Assembly: GCF_037038585.1 (NCBI RefSeq)
Contig: NC_092523.1
Coordinates: 30,447,501 to 30,511,500, forward strand
Direction of reading: 5' to 3'
DNA from: Patagioenas fasciata
Lineage: Eukaryota; Chordata; Aves; Columbiformes; Columbidae
Length of the DNA: 64,000 nt
The notes under the pieces were generated by a model. It worked only from the letters and a program-made list of their open reading frames with translations, ran no database searches and was not told the origin of the DNA. The position numbers were made by a program, and so were the translations under genes. Below are positions 1 through 12,590 of the stretch, in pieces. Position 1 is the stretch's first letter, and each line of letters opens with the position of its first letter.

Positions 1-1717
1 TGAATTTTTTGACATTCACATGACATACAAATTGCATAATAAACAAGAAGATGATAGATAATGTGCAATGAACTGTTAGCATTTTATATTATGTCTACTA
101 TGGCTAATGTTTTAAGTAGCAGTAGTAATATTAATGAGTATTTTTTTCTCATATTAATGTATTTAAAGCCATTTCTCCTGCTGACCTTCAATCTGTACAA
201 ATCACAGTTTATCTGGGTCTGAGTCTTTGCAAAGTACAGGTAGAAAATTTAAGAGACAAATCCACTTGTCTCTGGCTTCCACAGAAAGCTGCTCATCGTG
301 TCTCCTGCACAATGCTGCATATGTGCACTGAAGATACAGTTTGTTTTTGCCAGATAATGCCAAACTTTCAAGCTAAAGTAATTTACAATGTCTATTTATA
401 TTTGATACAATTTCCAGTCTTGGTATTCAGAATATGTTTAGAAATATTGTTGACCCCAGTATAAGATTTGTGCAATCTGAGAGTAATTTGACCCAAATGT
501 AAGCTGATTTAGAGAAATTTTGTAATCCTGACAAGTGCTGGGAAGGTCCTGATCCTCAAATTAGAGCCTGGTCATGGAACCACTAGTTTTATGCCAGCCA
601 AGGAGCTACATTAGGAATGAGTGATCCCTTGATTAAAACTGGCATTTATTGCCTATGGTTGCAGTGTTTGGAAGTATTCTGTTAATTAAATTTCTTTAAA
701 GTCTCCTTGGAAGTCTACTGAAAATGAATTTATTCTTTATCTGGTTTTGAAAGTTAAACTGTGCTCTGGGTTCTACTCAATGATTTCTGTATTTATGAAT
801 CAATATTTTCACATACGAAAAATAAAAATAGGAAAACATCGAGAGTTTCAAGGGTTTATGATCATAATTGAAGATTCTTACATACATCAGTGAAAAAAAC
901 ATGAATAATTTTGTGAGTAGAGGAAGTGAGGACAATTAGTGTGCCGTCAGCTGCAGTCTGTAGAAAGTGGTGTATAGGAGATAACTCACTTGACATTTTT
1001 TTGTCATGGAACTCCAGGTCTTTTAAAATGGCAGCAGGTCAGCAGCAGCAACATTTATTCATCTACAGCTCAAAACATTTATTTGTGTAAATTGTATTAG
1101 GTATTTTGACAAAGGCAAAATGCTTGTGGATCAGGTACATAGATTTCTTTATTGAAAAGTAAATTCTTAATTAACCTCACAGATGCAATAGAAGCAGTGG
1201 GAGGTTGTATCCTACCTCCTTGTTCTAAGTATAGCTCTCTCTAGTTTGCAGTGGGATAGGTAGAGATCCAGGTGCTGTATGCACAGGGTCAGCTCACAGG
1301 AGTGTCAGACATTAGGCCTTACTTCTTCTCAGTATTTGGGGCATAAGAGAACCATGAGAAAAAAGACCCTAGGTAATTTTGAGGTGCTTGAATATCTCCA
1401 TCCCAGAAGATGTATTTGGTTTTATTAAAGGAGATACAGGATGCAATTTAGTTGATAAAAGCAGCACTGAGCCCTGAAGTTAAGCAGCAGAGCTCAGGGA
1501 GGGCTATAAGGCAAAACATTTTTCATGTCTGTAAGCACAGACTTCAAAAATCCCCTGTTCCCTTTAAATCTCTTCAAGATTATAATCTTAGGGGAATTTT
1601 ATATAACTGAGTAGAATACTAGGTAATTTCAAAACTTGTGTGGGAGAATCAGTAATGCAAGAACTGGTAACTTAAAGATTCTTTTAGATACAATTATTCT
1701 GCAGGAATCATTTCCCG

Positions 1718-1741
1718 CCCCCCCCCCCCCCCCCCCCCCCC
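1718..1741. repeat. Homopolymer C tract, 24 bases
   Basis: An uninterrupted run of 24 C, flanked by CCCG on the left and GCCC on the right. The minus strand is therefore G-rich and could form a G-quadruplex. Length-variable tracts like this are also hard to sequence, so the exact count is uncertain. Confidence 0.95.
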
Positions 1742-4604
1742 GCCCAGGAGGGCATCAGTAATCATGATGCACTCTCTAGAAAAATAATGAAATGTTTCTC
1801 AGTGCACATCACCTGCAACTGTAGGTCTAATGACTCATTTTCACAATGTTTTTACTTTTTTCTTGTAATAGCATTTCTGTTTTGCAGAACACTGAAGATA
1901 ACTCATGGAGGAACTGTTCTCCAGTCATGCTAACAGCCATTCACACAGTTGCTTAAAAGGATTTTAACAGGAGATGTTTATTCACTAGGGTGTCTCACTG
2001 GGTAAATTGTGCTTCTGCAAAATGTACAGACATTAAAATCTTCATGCACGTGAGCAGCTTCACTTGAACAGTGACTATCATTTAACAGTCAGAGAGCTAA
2101 GATCGTGACTCTGAAACTTTTAGTCCTTTAAAGTTGGTAGTTATTTCTCCAGTGTTGGTGGTTATGACTTCAGGGAGTTTGAAGAGGAGTAGAAAGTAAA
2201 CCTAAACTTTCAAAGTTTAATTCTATGCCTTTCTTAATGCTTTCAAATACAAAAATCAGCAAAAAAATTTGACCTTGTGTCTATACTGTAGGACTGAAGT
2301 ACCTTTATCAGGAGTGTGACATAACATCTTGGAGAAGAAGCAGGAAAGAATTTGCTGCCTCCTGCCCACTTTTTCAATGAGGGCATTCTGAAGCCTGATA
2401 CAGTGTTTAATTTCAATCTGTGAGTTCCATCACTTTGACTAGGAGGTTTTTGTTGGATCTGTGTGAGGAAACAGACATTTTATGTCACACATGTTTCTGA
2501 GAGAGGCCATGAGAGTCTACTGCTTGTGTATAGTGAGTCTAGACACAACCCGAAGTGGGACCTGAATCCCATAAGGTAGCCTGAGCCCAATTTTGTTAAA
2601 GGGTGTATATGTCAGAAACGTGACAATAGGGAATTGGGATGAAACTATGCATTACAGTTGTCTCCGTTATTTGCTGGCAGGTTGGCTTGCAGTGGATCTG
2701 TGCAAGTGCTCTAATGAGATGACTGTCACAGGAGTACAGCTGTTCTGCTTCAAGGAACAGCTCCTCTGGAGCAGAACAGATGCTCTGAGTTGGAGCAGAG
2801 CCTGAGCTGGGAGGCCCAGCTGGATGCTAGCTGGCTCCTTCCTGGGCAAACATCTTCTCAAAGCCAGGCATACTGGAAGGTGCAGCACAGAGACACACAG
2901 ATGGCTTTGAACAAGCTCAACCTGGCTCCAACTTGGAGTTCAGGGCTGGCCCCTATAGACCTGCCAACAGGGCATTCAACAGTGACAACCCTGAAGCTCA
3001 GAGAGGGGCAAGAACGAAGTGGTGGTCCCCTTACACTTGGAGGGAAAGGACATGACAGTCTGTATTTTGTATACTTTGCTTTTTAGCTTAGGCAGTGGTG
3101 TGTTAACACGCAGGACAGGCTTGAAGCAGCACTATGGCCCCCGTCAGCGTGCTGAGAAATGTAAAGCAGTGATGCCCAAGTGACTCTGCAGCACTGACTT
3201 TGCACGTTACTCATGCATATTTCTCCTACATCCTGAACTCCTGAAGTTACCCAGGCAATCTCCTCTGTAGGTAAGAAGTAGAAGGAAGCAATAATTCTAC
3301 AGGAACTGAGGGAAAGGGTTTTCTGGTAATACTGGTTGTAGTCAGGATAGAAGCTGAAGATTTTTTATAACTAAAATATTTTAGAATAAATGTGTTTGCT
3401 CTTTTTAAACACAATGTACTAAGTCTGAGAAAGCAAAGTTGGCTTCTATGTAGAGGTTGTGTGGGAGACCTTTTCTTCTCATGGATTTAGCCACTGATAT
3501 TTAGTGGCATTAGATGCTGTTGGGGCACAATTGCCGTTGGATTTGTTTACATTTTTGGAGACTAGAAAAGGTGCAGGTAAGGTACTGGATGAGCACTGAG
3601 GCTCTAGAATATGTAGCTGTAATGTATTTGCCTTGCTGCTTAGTTTGAGCACTGCCAAAGTTTCTTTCAGGACTTTCAATAAATCCCTAGGATATGTTAT
3701 AAAAAACTTTGGTAAGAACCTATTAGTAATTCCCAGGCAATGTCTATTAAAAGAGAACCATAGGATTTCTTAAAATTAAAATAGTGCACAGAGAATAGCA
3801 TGAAATATTGTAAAAAGCATTTGGATTATTAACACAGACCACAGCCAAATTGAGATCTTTCTCTATTGCTATGATACATTTTCATGTAAGAATTTAATTT
3901 AATATGTAAATTTGGTCCTTTATTGTATGTTTAAAAGGGTTTGTGTAGTCTTCACCACTAGCAGGATTCCAGTAGATCCTCAGCTGCCAGGGAACAGAAA
4001 CATATAGCTCATACCTGAGGTATGGTATAGCTCCTGAGACCCAGCTTCCTGTAAAGTTCAGTTTTGCACCACTTAGCTACAGCGTCCTGACTACCTCCTG
4101 TATTTTTAACCTTCTTTACCACTTTACTCTCTGTCTCAATTCCAGAGAATTTTTAGGGTCTAACCTGTTGAGAACCTTTCCTCAGTTTCAGAAAGAGCTG
4201 CTGCATATATCTAGTAATTGTCACACTTTTTTAAAGAAGTTTTTTGACATCTAAAAAAAGGCTGTCCTGCTTCATTGCTTACATGCAAAAATATAGCATA
4301 TTGCAGTTAAAATCTTCCTCACTGCTTCTTTCCCATGAAAAAATGATGTGTGAAGCAGGTAGGCTATCAAGGAAAATTAGTCAGATTAGGAATGCTGTCT
4401 GCTTTCATTGAGACTGGGCAAAGAAAATATTGGCTTGAGTGGCAGAGGATGTATAAGGTATGATTTCTTCTTTTGTTTAAGTAAAAATAAATCCCATTAG
4501 CCTGTCAGTTCCAGGTTAGTCTCATAAAAAAGAAGGTCTAAAGACTTTAATGTTTTTCTGCAATGAATTATATATTTATGTTCAAATCTATTGGACATTA
4601 AGAG

Positions 4605-4618
4605 AAAAAAAAAAAAAA
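4605..4618. repeat. Poly-A tract (A14)
   Basis: Fourteen consecutive A in otherwise unremarkable AT-rich DNA. No transposon body was recognised next to it. Confidence 0.9.
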
Positions 4619-6449
4619 GCAAAAGGATTTGCCAGGAATGTCAGTTTCTGTTCAAGACAGCTTCACCACAGTGGTTACAATTCTATTGCTCCCATGCATG
4701 CCAAATCAGTCAGAAAAGCTTGAAAAAATAATCAAACACACATTTTTAAAAGATTATTGTCTGAATTAGCCTCCAAGATTCTTTAAATAGCAAAGCCCAC
4801 ATCAGAGTTTTTCTAAACTTCTGTTCATGCAGCCCAATTATGTTCGATTGAAATAGGCTACATACAATAGCTTTTTATTTTTGTGAAGTGCTATCAGAGC
4901 AGTCAGAGCAGACAATATAATTAACATTCCTTATTCCCTGGACAGTCCCAGTAAGGCTGTTACTAACTTTGATAACATCATGGAGAATGACTCAGATACA
5001 CTAGTAGATAATTTTCCATTGTAATTAGGTGCACAATTTCTAGCATGAAATAAGGCAAATAATTAATGCCTTGTATTTTATTTAAAATACTTAAATCTCA
5101 TTAACTCTTTCAGGTACTTTTACAGAAATGATAAAATGAAACTGAAGTGTAAAACTCTGGTTGCTGGATATCAATTATAAAAAGATATGTCTTTTGCCAA
5201 GATGCTAGAATAAGCTCTAAGAGGAAGCTTACGTAATGGGACAAGACAGGAAATTTAGACTAATACTCTGGCAGAGAACAGAGTGAAATCAAGACAGAAG
5301 GCAATATTCCTTAACAGAGGGACTTTCACTGAGAACAGAGGGGTTGCTTCCTTGAGGCAGATGTAGGTGTCATAGTGCTCATCACCGAAAGCTCTGCTCT
5401 TTCAGACATTCATCTGTCTCATGGCACTAACAGTTTGGCATCTGCCCAAGCTCATCCATATGGTGAGATTTAAGCACATAAGAATGGCATTCATAGAAGA
5501 TAACACATGAATCTTGTCCTCAGCTAGCTTCTGGAAGATGTGAATAATGGGTTATGTGGTTTTAGAAGAAAAATCTACCTTTCCCTAGGAGTTAGATCTG
5601 CTCTGTTTGGCTCTTTATGTACAGACAATTTCCTGGAAAAGCCTAATCCCTTTATTTCAAAAATTTAACCTCACATTCAGAGACTTAATAAAGAGGATTT
5701 TCAGTGCTCTCCTCTGACACAGAGAGCTGAAAAGAAAGCTCTGTGCCTACATCTATAGTGTCACCTGAGGTTCAGTGCAAAGTTACCTCAGCTAGGATTT
5801 AAGTGAGCTGGCTGAAGTGTTGAATGTGGTCTGCCTATGCGTGTGGATTTCCTTGGTGAGCAAATTAAGCCCCATGTGTTGAAATTCTGCTCAAGGTGAA
5901 CAAAGAGGTTAGATACTGATGACAGAGCCATTAGAAACTTGTAAATACATTGGCACGCAGACAAGGCAAAACCAAATGACTTGGATCCCAAGTGCCATGG
6001 CCATTCCTGAAAATGCAACCTTGCACATTTGTGGTGGGAAACAGGGGTTGAAAAAAGCAGCCTGACACTGTAGAACAAGACCTTGTCCCTCAGAAACCAC
6101 CATAGGGAGGGGAAGTTATAAGAGAACTGTTTTGTCAGACCTTAAAAATAGACAATTTGTATCTGCAGCTACAACTGAAATTGCTGCTCTTTCCAGAAAA
6201 TGTTGCTGAAAACTCCTAGAGAAATGAGGGAACTAACTAGAAGATAAGAAGACTCACATGCTGTTTCTCTTGTTTCTTTCTCTGTCACTGATACCTTTAT
6301 GCTTAATGAACATGTCTGTCTACAATGAAATTGCTCATGCATCTGTAGATAGCTTTGTAGGTAGCATCTTTCTGATTAAACTGCTTTGAACAGTAATGAA
6401 CAAAGAATGTGATATTTCCCCATGTTTCTTTTCTTCACAAAGAGAAAAT

Positions 6450-7814
6450 TTTATTGGTCACTTTTTTATCTTTCCAACAAAAGGACAGACCTAACTTGCC
6501 ACACCAATAGTAATGACAGCAAACACTGTTCTTTAGGTCAGGCAGCAGCATCCTTCTTGTGATCAAGGCAAATAACCTCCTCTGTCCAGCCTTTATGGTT
6601 GTTATATTTTCTTTTTTTGAGATGATTCTTCCTAATAGGTATATAGGTACCACTTCCTCCTCTTTCTTGGCTGGAAGCCTGTGTAAGTTTTCCTTACAGA
6701 GCACAGCCAGATCTTCTGGATCTCTAAAGAGAAATATTTTTAAAAGCCACATATTTTAGCTTATCTCAAAGCTCTGAAAGGATTTTTGTTGATCTGAGGG
6801 ACAAATCAGTCAAAGATGGCAAAGAATGCCTTCACGTGTTATTGTAAATAATTTGTGAAACCCAGGTTTTCAAGCCATGTTAAAATTCATATGAACATTA
6901 GAATTACAATTTAAGTTTGTGAACGAGCTGAAGCACTTCTTCAGGCTTGTAATCAGGCAGATATGTAGCACTATGCACAGCAAGGGAGACTTGGAACTTG
7001 TGTCCAGATCATCAGATGTAGTATGTAGCCAACTCTCATTGACAAAAAGTCTAAGTCTGGTCCTTGGATAAACACCTTGGTGTATCCCTTTAATCATCTG
7101 AAAGAAGAATATGTCAGTAATATCTGCTCACTCTCAAAACAACCTGATTTTACTTAATCTAATTTTCTTTAGGCAGGTTTGGATTGGTAGCTAGTAACAA
7201 CTTATTCAACCAGAAAGTGATCTTGGCTGTCCTTCTGGTTTTAGAAGAAGTACAAAACAGTAGTCTTGCCCTTAATCATCTCTTTTGGTCAAATCACATA
7301 GCTTTGTTGGGGTTATATTCCTCTTACTAGACCATAGCACATTAAGCACATGTGCTCCAATTTAGTTTGAATTAGCCATTCAGCAGACAGTATGAGGCAC
7401 CCCTGGAAGAAAGCCCCCTTGTTGCATGAAGAGCTTACCTGCCACCGTCCAGCAAGTGGTTTGTGTTTCAGATCAATAATTTTTCCTTGAGCAAAGCAAA
7501 TTCTTTCAAAAGTCATCCTCTCTCCTACTCAGAGTAGTCAAACAGATAACCACTGATGAAATATCATTTTCTCTACAGAGCCCTGAATATCCTCAGAAGT
7601 AAAACAGAAATAAGAACAGACTTCTGAGGCTTGGAGGTGTAACTCAGGAACCTGTTTCTTTTTCCCTGTGTGCGCTCACCTCAGAAATATAGGCTGCCTT
7701 CATTGGGACCAACCAGTCAGTCAATTTTTTATCTAGGCCTGTACATAGAAGAATGTACAATTTGCATCCACCCAAGGGTGATCCTTTGATCTTGACAACT
7801 GTATGTCCTGAGTC
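6450..7814 (-). pseudogene. Eroded 3' end of an unrecognised multi-exon gene
   Basis: Four blocks on the minus strand look like consecutive exons. Block A (about 7812-7680) reads openly to LDKKLTDWLVPMKAAYISE and stops at a GAG|GTGAGC donor. Block B (about 7524-7439) contains GKIIDLKHKPLAGRWQ and ends at a strong CAG|GTAAGC donor in phase 0. Block C (7097-6908) follows a strong TTCTTCTTTCAG acceptor, also in phase 0, with GVYPRTRLRLFVNESW. One base seems to be missing near 7010, after which another frame gives LPDYKPEEVLQLVHKLKL. Block D (from 6723, after TTCTCTTTAG) continues in the matching phase with DPEDLAVLCKENLHRLPAKK. A shift there leads to a second open frame stopping at 6538-6540, and an AATAAA lies at 6455-6450. 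Implied introns are short (155, 341 and 184 bases). The frameshifts and the TGA-TAG pair just upstream of block A (7824-7815) suggest a decayed gene rather than a live one. I do not recognise the protein family. All of this is inference from splice signals and protein-like composition. Confidence 0.45.
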
Positions 7815-8018
7815 ACACTATCACGAGCTGTGGAAGGTTTTGTTCACATGATCTTCCTCCACGAAAGAATGACTTTCTCGCAAGACTCCTGAATTAGAAC
7901 ATCCATGCTCATGGAAAGGTTTTAGAGACTTTAGGGTATGCTACACACACTATACCTTCCTGCCATAGTGCTGAATTCAGTTGCTACATCCAGGGGTAGT
8001 TGGCCTTTTAGGCTGAGG

Positions 8019-9050
8019 TGTTGCAGAATCAGGGATTGGAAGAGACCTCGAAAGATCATCTAATCCAATCCCCCTGCTGGAGCAGGAACACCTAGATGAG
8101 GTTACACAGGAACATGTCCAGGCGGGTTTTGAATGTCTCCAGAGAAGGAGGCTCCACAACCTCCCTGGGCAGCCTGTTCCAGTGCTCTGTCATGCTCACT
8201 GTGAAGAGGTTTCTTCTCGTATTTAAGTGAACCTCCCGTGTTCCAGTTTGTATCCACTGCCTCTTGTCCTATCATTGGTTGTCACCGAGAAGATCCTGGC
8301 TTCATCCTGTGACACTCACCCTTTACATATTTATAAACATTAATGAGGTGACCCCTCAGTCTCCTCTTCTCCAAGCTAAAGAGATCCAGCTCGCTCAGCC
8401 TTTCCTCATAAGGGAGATGCTCCACTCTCTTAATTTTCATTGTGGCTCTGCGCTGGACTCTCTTCAGCAGTTCCCTGTCCTTCCTGAACTGGGGGACCCA
8501 GAACTAGACACAATATTCCAGGTGTGGCCTCACCAGGGCAGAATAGAGGGGAAGGAGAATCTCTCTGGACCTACTAACCACCCCTCTTCTAATACATCCC
8601 AGGATGCCATCGGCCTTCCTGGCCACAAGGGCACAGTGCTGGCTCATGGTCATCCTGCTGTCCACCAGGACCTCCAGGTCCCTTTCCCCTACACTGCTCT
8701 CTAATAGGTTGTTCCCCAATCTATACTGGAACCCAGGGTTGTTCCTGCCCAGATGCAATACTCTGCACTTTCTCTTGTTATATTTCATTAAATTTTTCAC
8801 CACCCAACTCAACAGTCTGTCCAGGTCTTGCTGGATGGCAGCACAACCTTCTGGAGTGTCAGCCACTGCTCCCAGTTTGGTGTCATCAGCAAACTTGCTG
8901 ACAGTGCACTCTATTCCCTCATCCAAGTTGCTGATGAATATATTGAATAGTACTGGTCCCAGTACTGACCCTTGAGGCACCCCACTAGATACAGGCCTCC
9001 AACTAGACTCTGTCCCATTGACCACAGTGTCCACTAAACACATCACTTGT
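8019..9050 (-). mobile_element. 5'-truncated CR1 LINE
   Basis: Read on the minus strand, this is the 3' third of a CR1 retrotransposon: the end of the reverse-transcriptase frame followed by the typical CR1 3' UTR. On the plus strand the characteristic CR1 tail text is seen inverted, for example GAATCAGGGATTGGAAGAGA and GATCATCTAATCCAATCC at 8027-8072. The upstream boundary (about 9050) is approximate. CR1 copies are normally 5'-truncated and have no obvious target-site duplication, which fits. It interrupts the region holding the exon-like minus-strand blocks. Confidence 0.9.
8504..9046 (-). pseudogene. CR1 reverse-transcriptase fragment (C-terminal part)
   Basis: A 180-residue open stretch with unmistakable CR1 reverse-transcriptase motifs: [18 protein letters not shown] at about residues 20-37, the catalytic FADDTKLG box at about 52-59, then [14 protein letters not shown] at the end. 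It lacks the N-terminal endonuclease and finger domains and stops soon after the thumb region, where an intact CR1 ORF2 would continue. It is therefore a dead fragment of a much longer polyprotein. That the frame is still open over 180 codons suggests the insertion is not extremely old. The open frames on the opposite strand between 8264 and 8975 are its antisense shadows. Confidence 0.9.
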
Positions 9051-10421
9051 CTCAGATATGAGGTTGGGTTGAGAGGGCAGAGCTAAACAGACGAGGCAGA
9101 ATCATGGGACTGCTGACTGATGCTACTACTCATATGCTTGAAAAGTGATTCACATGCTTAGATGAGGAGTATAGGTTGAGAGTCTACATACAATGAAATG
9201 AGCAAGTGAGACACATACACAAAACATAAACATTTCATTAGTAACAATACCAAACAGAAACTATGCAAAATATCATGACTCTTGGAGAAGAGCACTGAAA
9301 ATTTCTGATTAATATTTGTTTCTATTATTATTATATGGTATACACATGCATGTGGTATAAAACAAACTGTGAAGTAATACAAATGAACTACTAATGCTGC
9401 TGTAAAGATGGCTAAAATTGTATTTAAATGGAACAAATTGCATATTTCCACAAATATTTAAAGTTAATCTGTATGTAGAACAGTGAGGAAAACAAATTAA
9501 ATTTCTAGTTGGGCTGATTGTAAGCATTTATTAAAGTAGCACAAGAATCTCTATGGGCACTTCACAGTAGTAGCATTTGCAAACTTGAGGACAGTCTGGT
9601 CTTGTGAAAGAAACTCTGAATCAGCCAAAAAGAACACTTTTTTTTTAAAGGTTAGGACTTGTAAATCCAAACTTCCCTATATTTTGTCATCTAATCTGCT
9701 CTCTGAACTCCAGATGAGCAGGTCTGAATAGATCTCATATTGATTAAAGGGATCTTAGATAGTCACTGAAATGAAGATGCTGGGGCTCAGTTCAGTGGTC
9801 TAAGGACAGACTTCAATGCCACTTGTGATGACATGGAGGATCCTGCCTGGCCTCCTGCAGAAGGGCACAGGTCTTATACAGTTCCTGCATTGCTTCAGGT
9901 GCACAGGCCCCTCTCAGTAGCCATCTAAACTGAAGTATCTTCATCTATGAGGAAATACTTGTAACTCAGATTATATAACTAAACATATCTTCAAACAGAT
10001 GGCTCAGAAGCATCCATTTGTTTTACAGGGGAATCATGCATGATGTCTAAGTGTAAATGCAGGGATGTGCTTATCAAACTTTAAAAATCTGCACTGTGAA
10101 TGCAGAGCTAGTGCACAGCTATGTGACACATGTGATTAGTAGTGGTTAAACTGGTAGAAGCAAAACAATTTACTGTGTAAGCATATCCAGAGAAAGCAAA
10201 GGCTGTGTTACAGTATAAAGACAGTCATGAGGTAGCTGTAAGGATCATGAATGGTACATAAGCATAATGCTGTACAAGCAGAAACACATTTTATCTCTGT
10301 AGAAAAAAGGAAAGTAGAGCAGGAACATTCTTCTCACCACACTGTTCTTTTAGGCACATAGCAAGACATTTAATCCGCCTTCATTTCCTCTTCCTGGTTT
10401 TCAACTAACTCATTGCTTTAC

Positions 10422-10484
10422 GTGAGTGAGCAGCCTGCAGAGCTTGTCATCTATCATTAATTGCCTCAGTGATATCCATTGGAT
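10422..10484 (-). pseudogene. Candidate exon of the eroded minus-strand gene
   Basis: A strong acceptor (GATTTTTCTTTCCAG) precedes a 63-base block. It reads 21 codons openly in phase 0, beginning IQWISLRQLMIDDK, and ends at CAC|GTAAAG. The length is a multiple of three, with complete codons at both ends. It lies on the same strand as, and upstream of, the blocks at 7814-6450. The splice signals are seen in the sequence; membership of the same gene is a guess. Confidence 0.25.
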
Positions 10485-12523
10485 CTGGAAAGAAAAATCT
10501 ATTTCATGGCATTTTTATGGCTTTTGTATGTGAGGGGTGGGCATGCCTGAGCTGAAGCAATATCAGGGAAGCCACTGCCCATGATAGCAGGGTGTAGGAT
10601 TCTTTTCAGGTAAACAGGACTGAGGTCTACATCTATACTGGCAAGGATTCAAACAAACATAGAGGCTTGGGCTCAACCACTGTGGTCTGATTGTCCAAAC
10701 TGTTCAGCTGTTACATGCTTCCTACAATATTTTGGCAGATGCTTGTTCAGATTTTGCCAGACAATGCCTGAGCTTGGCTCGGGGGACAGCACAGGCTGGG
10801 GATTTTTCCTGAAAGGCAGTTCTCTTCTCCCTGTCCTGTGCAATAACACTCAGTATCATGGTCAGGGATGGGGTGCTGTAGCCTGTTTGATTAATCAATT
10901 TGAATGTAGTGTAGCATCGCTCTGTCCTCTGACTGTTCTCCCTCCCTGGTACAGATCAGCCATTTCCCTTCAGATCTTTGTTGCAATTCCTGTCAAAACA
11001 TGGAGATCCCAGCCTATAGTCTACTGGTGCTCAAGAAGAGCATTCTACACATTTTTTTGATTTAAAGGCTTTTCTGGGGGACTACATTTTAACCATGGCT
11101 TTCTACTCCTTATTTCAGGTGCTTTTGCTGCCACTGGTGACTCTCTCCAGGCCTAAAATCTCCAAGTCAGATCAACAGAGAAACATGTTAGCTTCTCCTC
11201 CCTGCCAGTGATGTGTAGTGTAACAACAGTTTGCTTCCAAGGAAAAATCAGTAAGTCCTCATAAAGTGAGCTGTGTGGGTAAGTCTAAAATGGTTAACCA
11301 TTTCAAAGCCTCTTAAATTTCTGTTGTGTATTTTGGGTGATCTTACTGGTATTTAATCTCAATTCAGAGACCAAACAAAAGTGAACCTACAGCTTTAGTA
11401 AACTAAAGAATGTGCATTTTCAAGATGAGAAGTGAAATTCAGGAAGATTACTTGTCCTAAAAAGAGGAAAAAAAAAGTGTTGTCAACAAATGGAAACCTC
11501 TGGTGAAGACCCAGCTGGAAATTACAGACAGTTCCCTTCAAAATCCAGTTAGTTCCATAATTCCCCTTTTCAGCACCAAAACCACCACCTGAGGAAGCTG
11601 TAGCTAGCAGGATAGCAACTCAGTACATTACTACTCCTCTGACTTCAGAGAATCCCCCTTCTTCAGATGAAAAGTTATTGGGGAACTATTAGGGAAGTTA
11701 TTAGGGAGCTATTGCCTGGAATGCAGAAGAGAAATTTTTGAGTGAGGCTGTGTTCTCTTCTGCCTAAACCTCAAGTAGCCTGAAACTGCAAGGGGCTTGT
11801 CAGGATTTTCCCCAATATCTTTCTTCTTCCTGGACAGCATATTGAAATGTTTAAGATGTGGAAAGAGAGTAAGATTCCCAGGACCTAACTGACTTAATTC
11901 CTATCCAGAGCACAGCCTAGCAGTGCTTCCATACACCTGCAATTCTGTGGGCTGGGAAGGAGGCTGAGACCAGAGGAGGAACAGGGATTTAGGAGAGCAG
12001 ATTTGGGGTAGAACATGATATACGGTCTGTTCTTCTATCCTCCAAAGCCAAATTTTGAAGGCTTTCTGATCTCTTAATCAAGTATCTATCACACCACTGG
12101 CTGGAAAGCCTCCTTTGTGAACAACACGTTGTTTGAAGTGAGAAATGGCCTTTGAAAAAGATCTTTTAGGTGCATTCTCCAGATAATCGCATCATTGTTC
12201 TTCAATACTAACTTCCATTTCTACTTGCATTGCTGGATGTGAGTTTCCTCTTGCTCATAGGAGGCTGCAGGAATTTATATTCTGGAATGAAGTGGTTGAG
12301 GGAGAAGTTTTTGGTGAGGTGGTACACACGGGTAGAGATTTGCCTATCCCATTCTGCTGTTTAGGCACCCATAACCATAATAGGAGTTTCTCCCAGATCT
12401 TCAGAAACTTCTACTTAATTTTAGGCTAATTTCTATGGGAGTGAAAAAAAGCACATTTTGGACTAAGGCTCTTGTTCCAGACCGAGAAGACTCTTCAACT
12501 CTTCAACACATGCTCTCGCTTGG

Positions 12524-12590
12524 ATTTATTTTTAGTAAGGTTCTCTTTTTTTTTTTTATTTTTAGCAAGGTTCTCTTTTTTTTCTTTTTT
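12524..12590. repeat. Two-copy tandem duplication, T-rich, about 30-bp unit
   Basis: The string ATTTTTAGTAAGGTTCTC followed by a T run occurs twice in succession; the second copy has GCAAGG instead of GTAAGG. This is a simple local duplication with one substitution. Confidence 0.85.

Larger units (their letters stand above)
1..6430. other. Intergenic stretch, no gene recognised
   Basis: AT-rich sequence on both strands with only short chance frames (the longest about 98 codons, at 2790-3086). I see no splice-flanked coding block, no RNA gene and no clear transposon. It contains a pure C tract near 1.7 kb and an A14 run at 4605-4618. The 2.6-3.2 kb part is somewhat more GC-rich than its surroundings but shows nothing else. 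Confidence 0.6.

Noticed and set aside
8264..8975. 146- and 123-codon plus-strand frames
   Set aside because: They are the antisense of the CR1 reverse-transcriptase and 3' UTR sequence.
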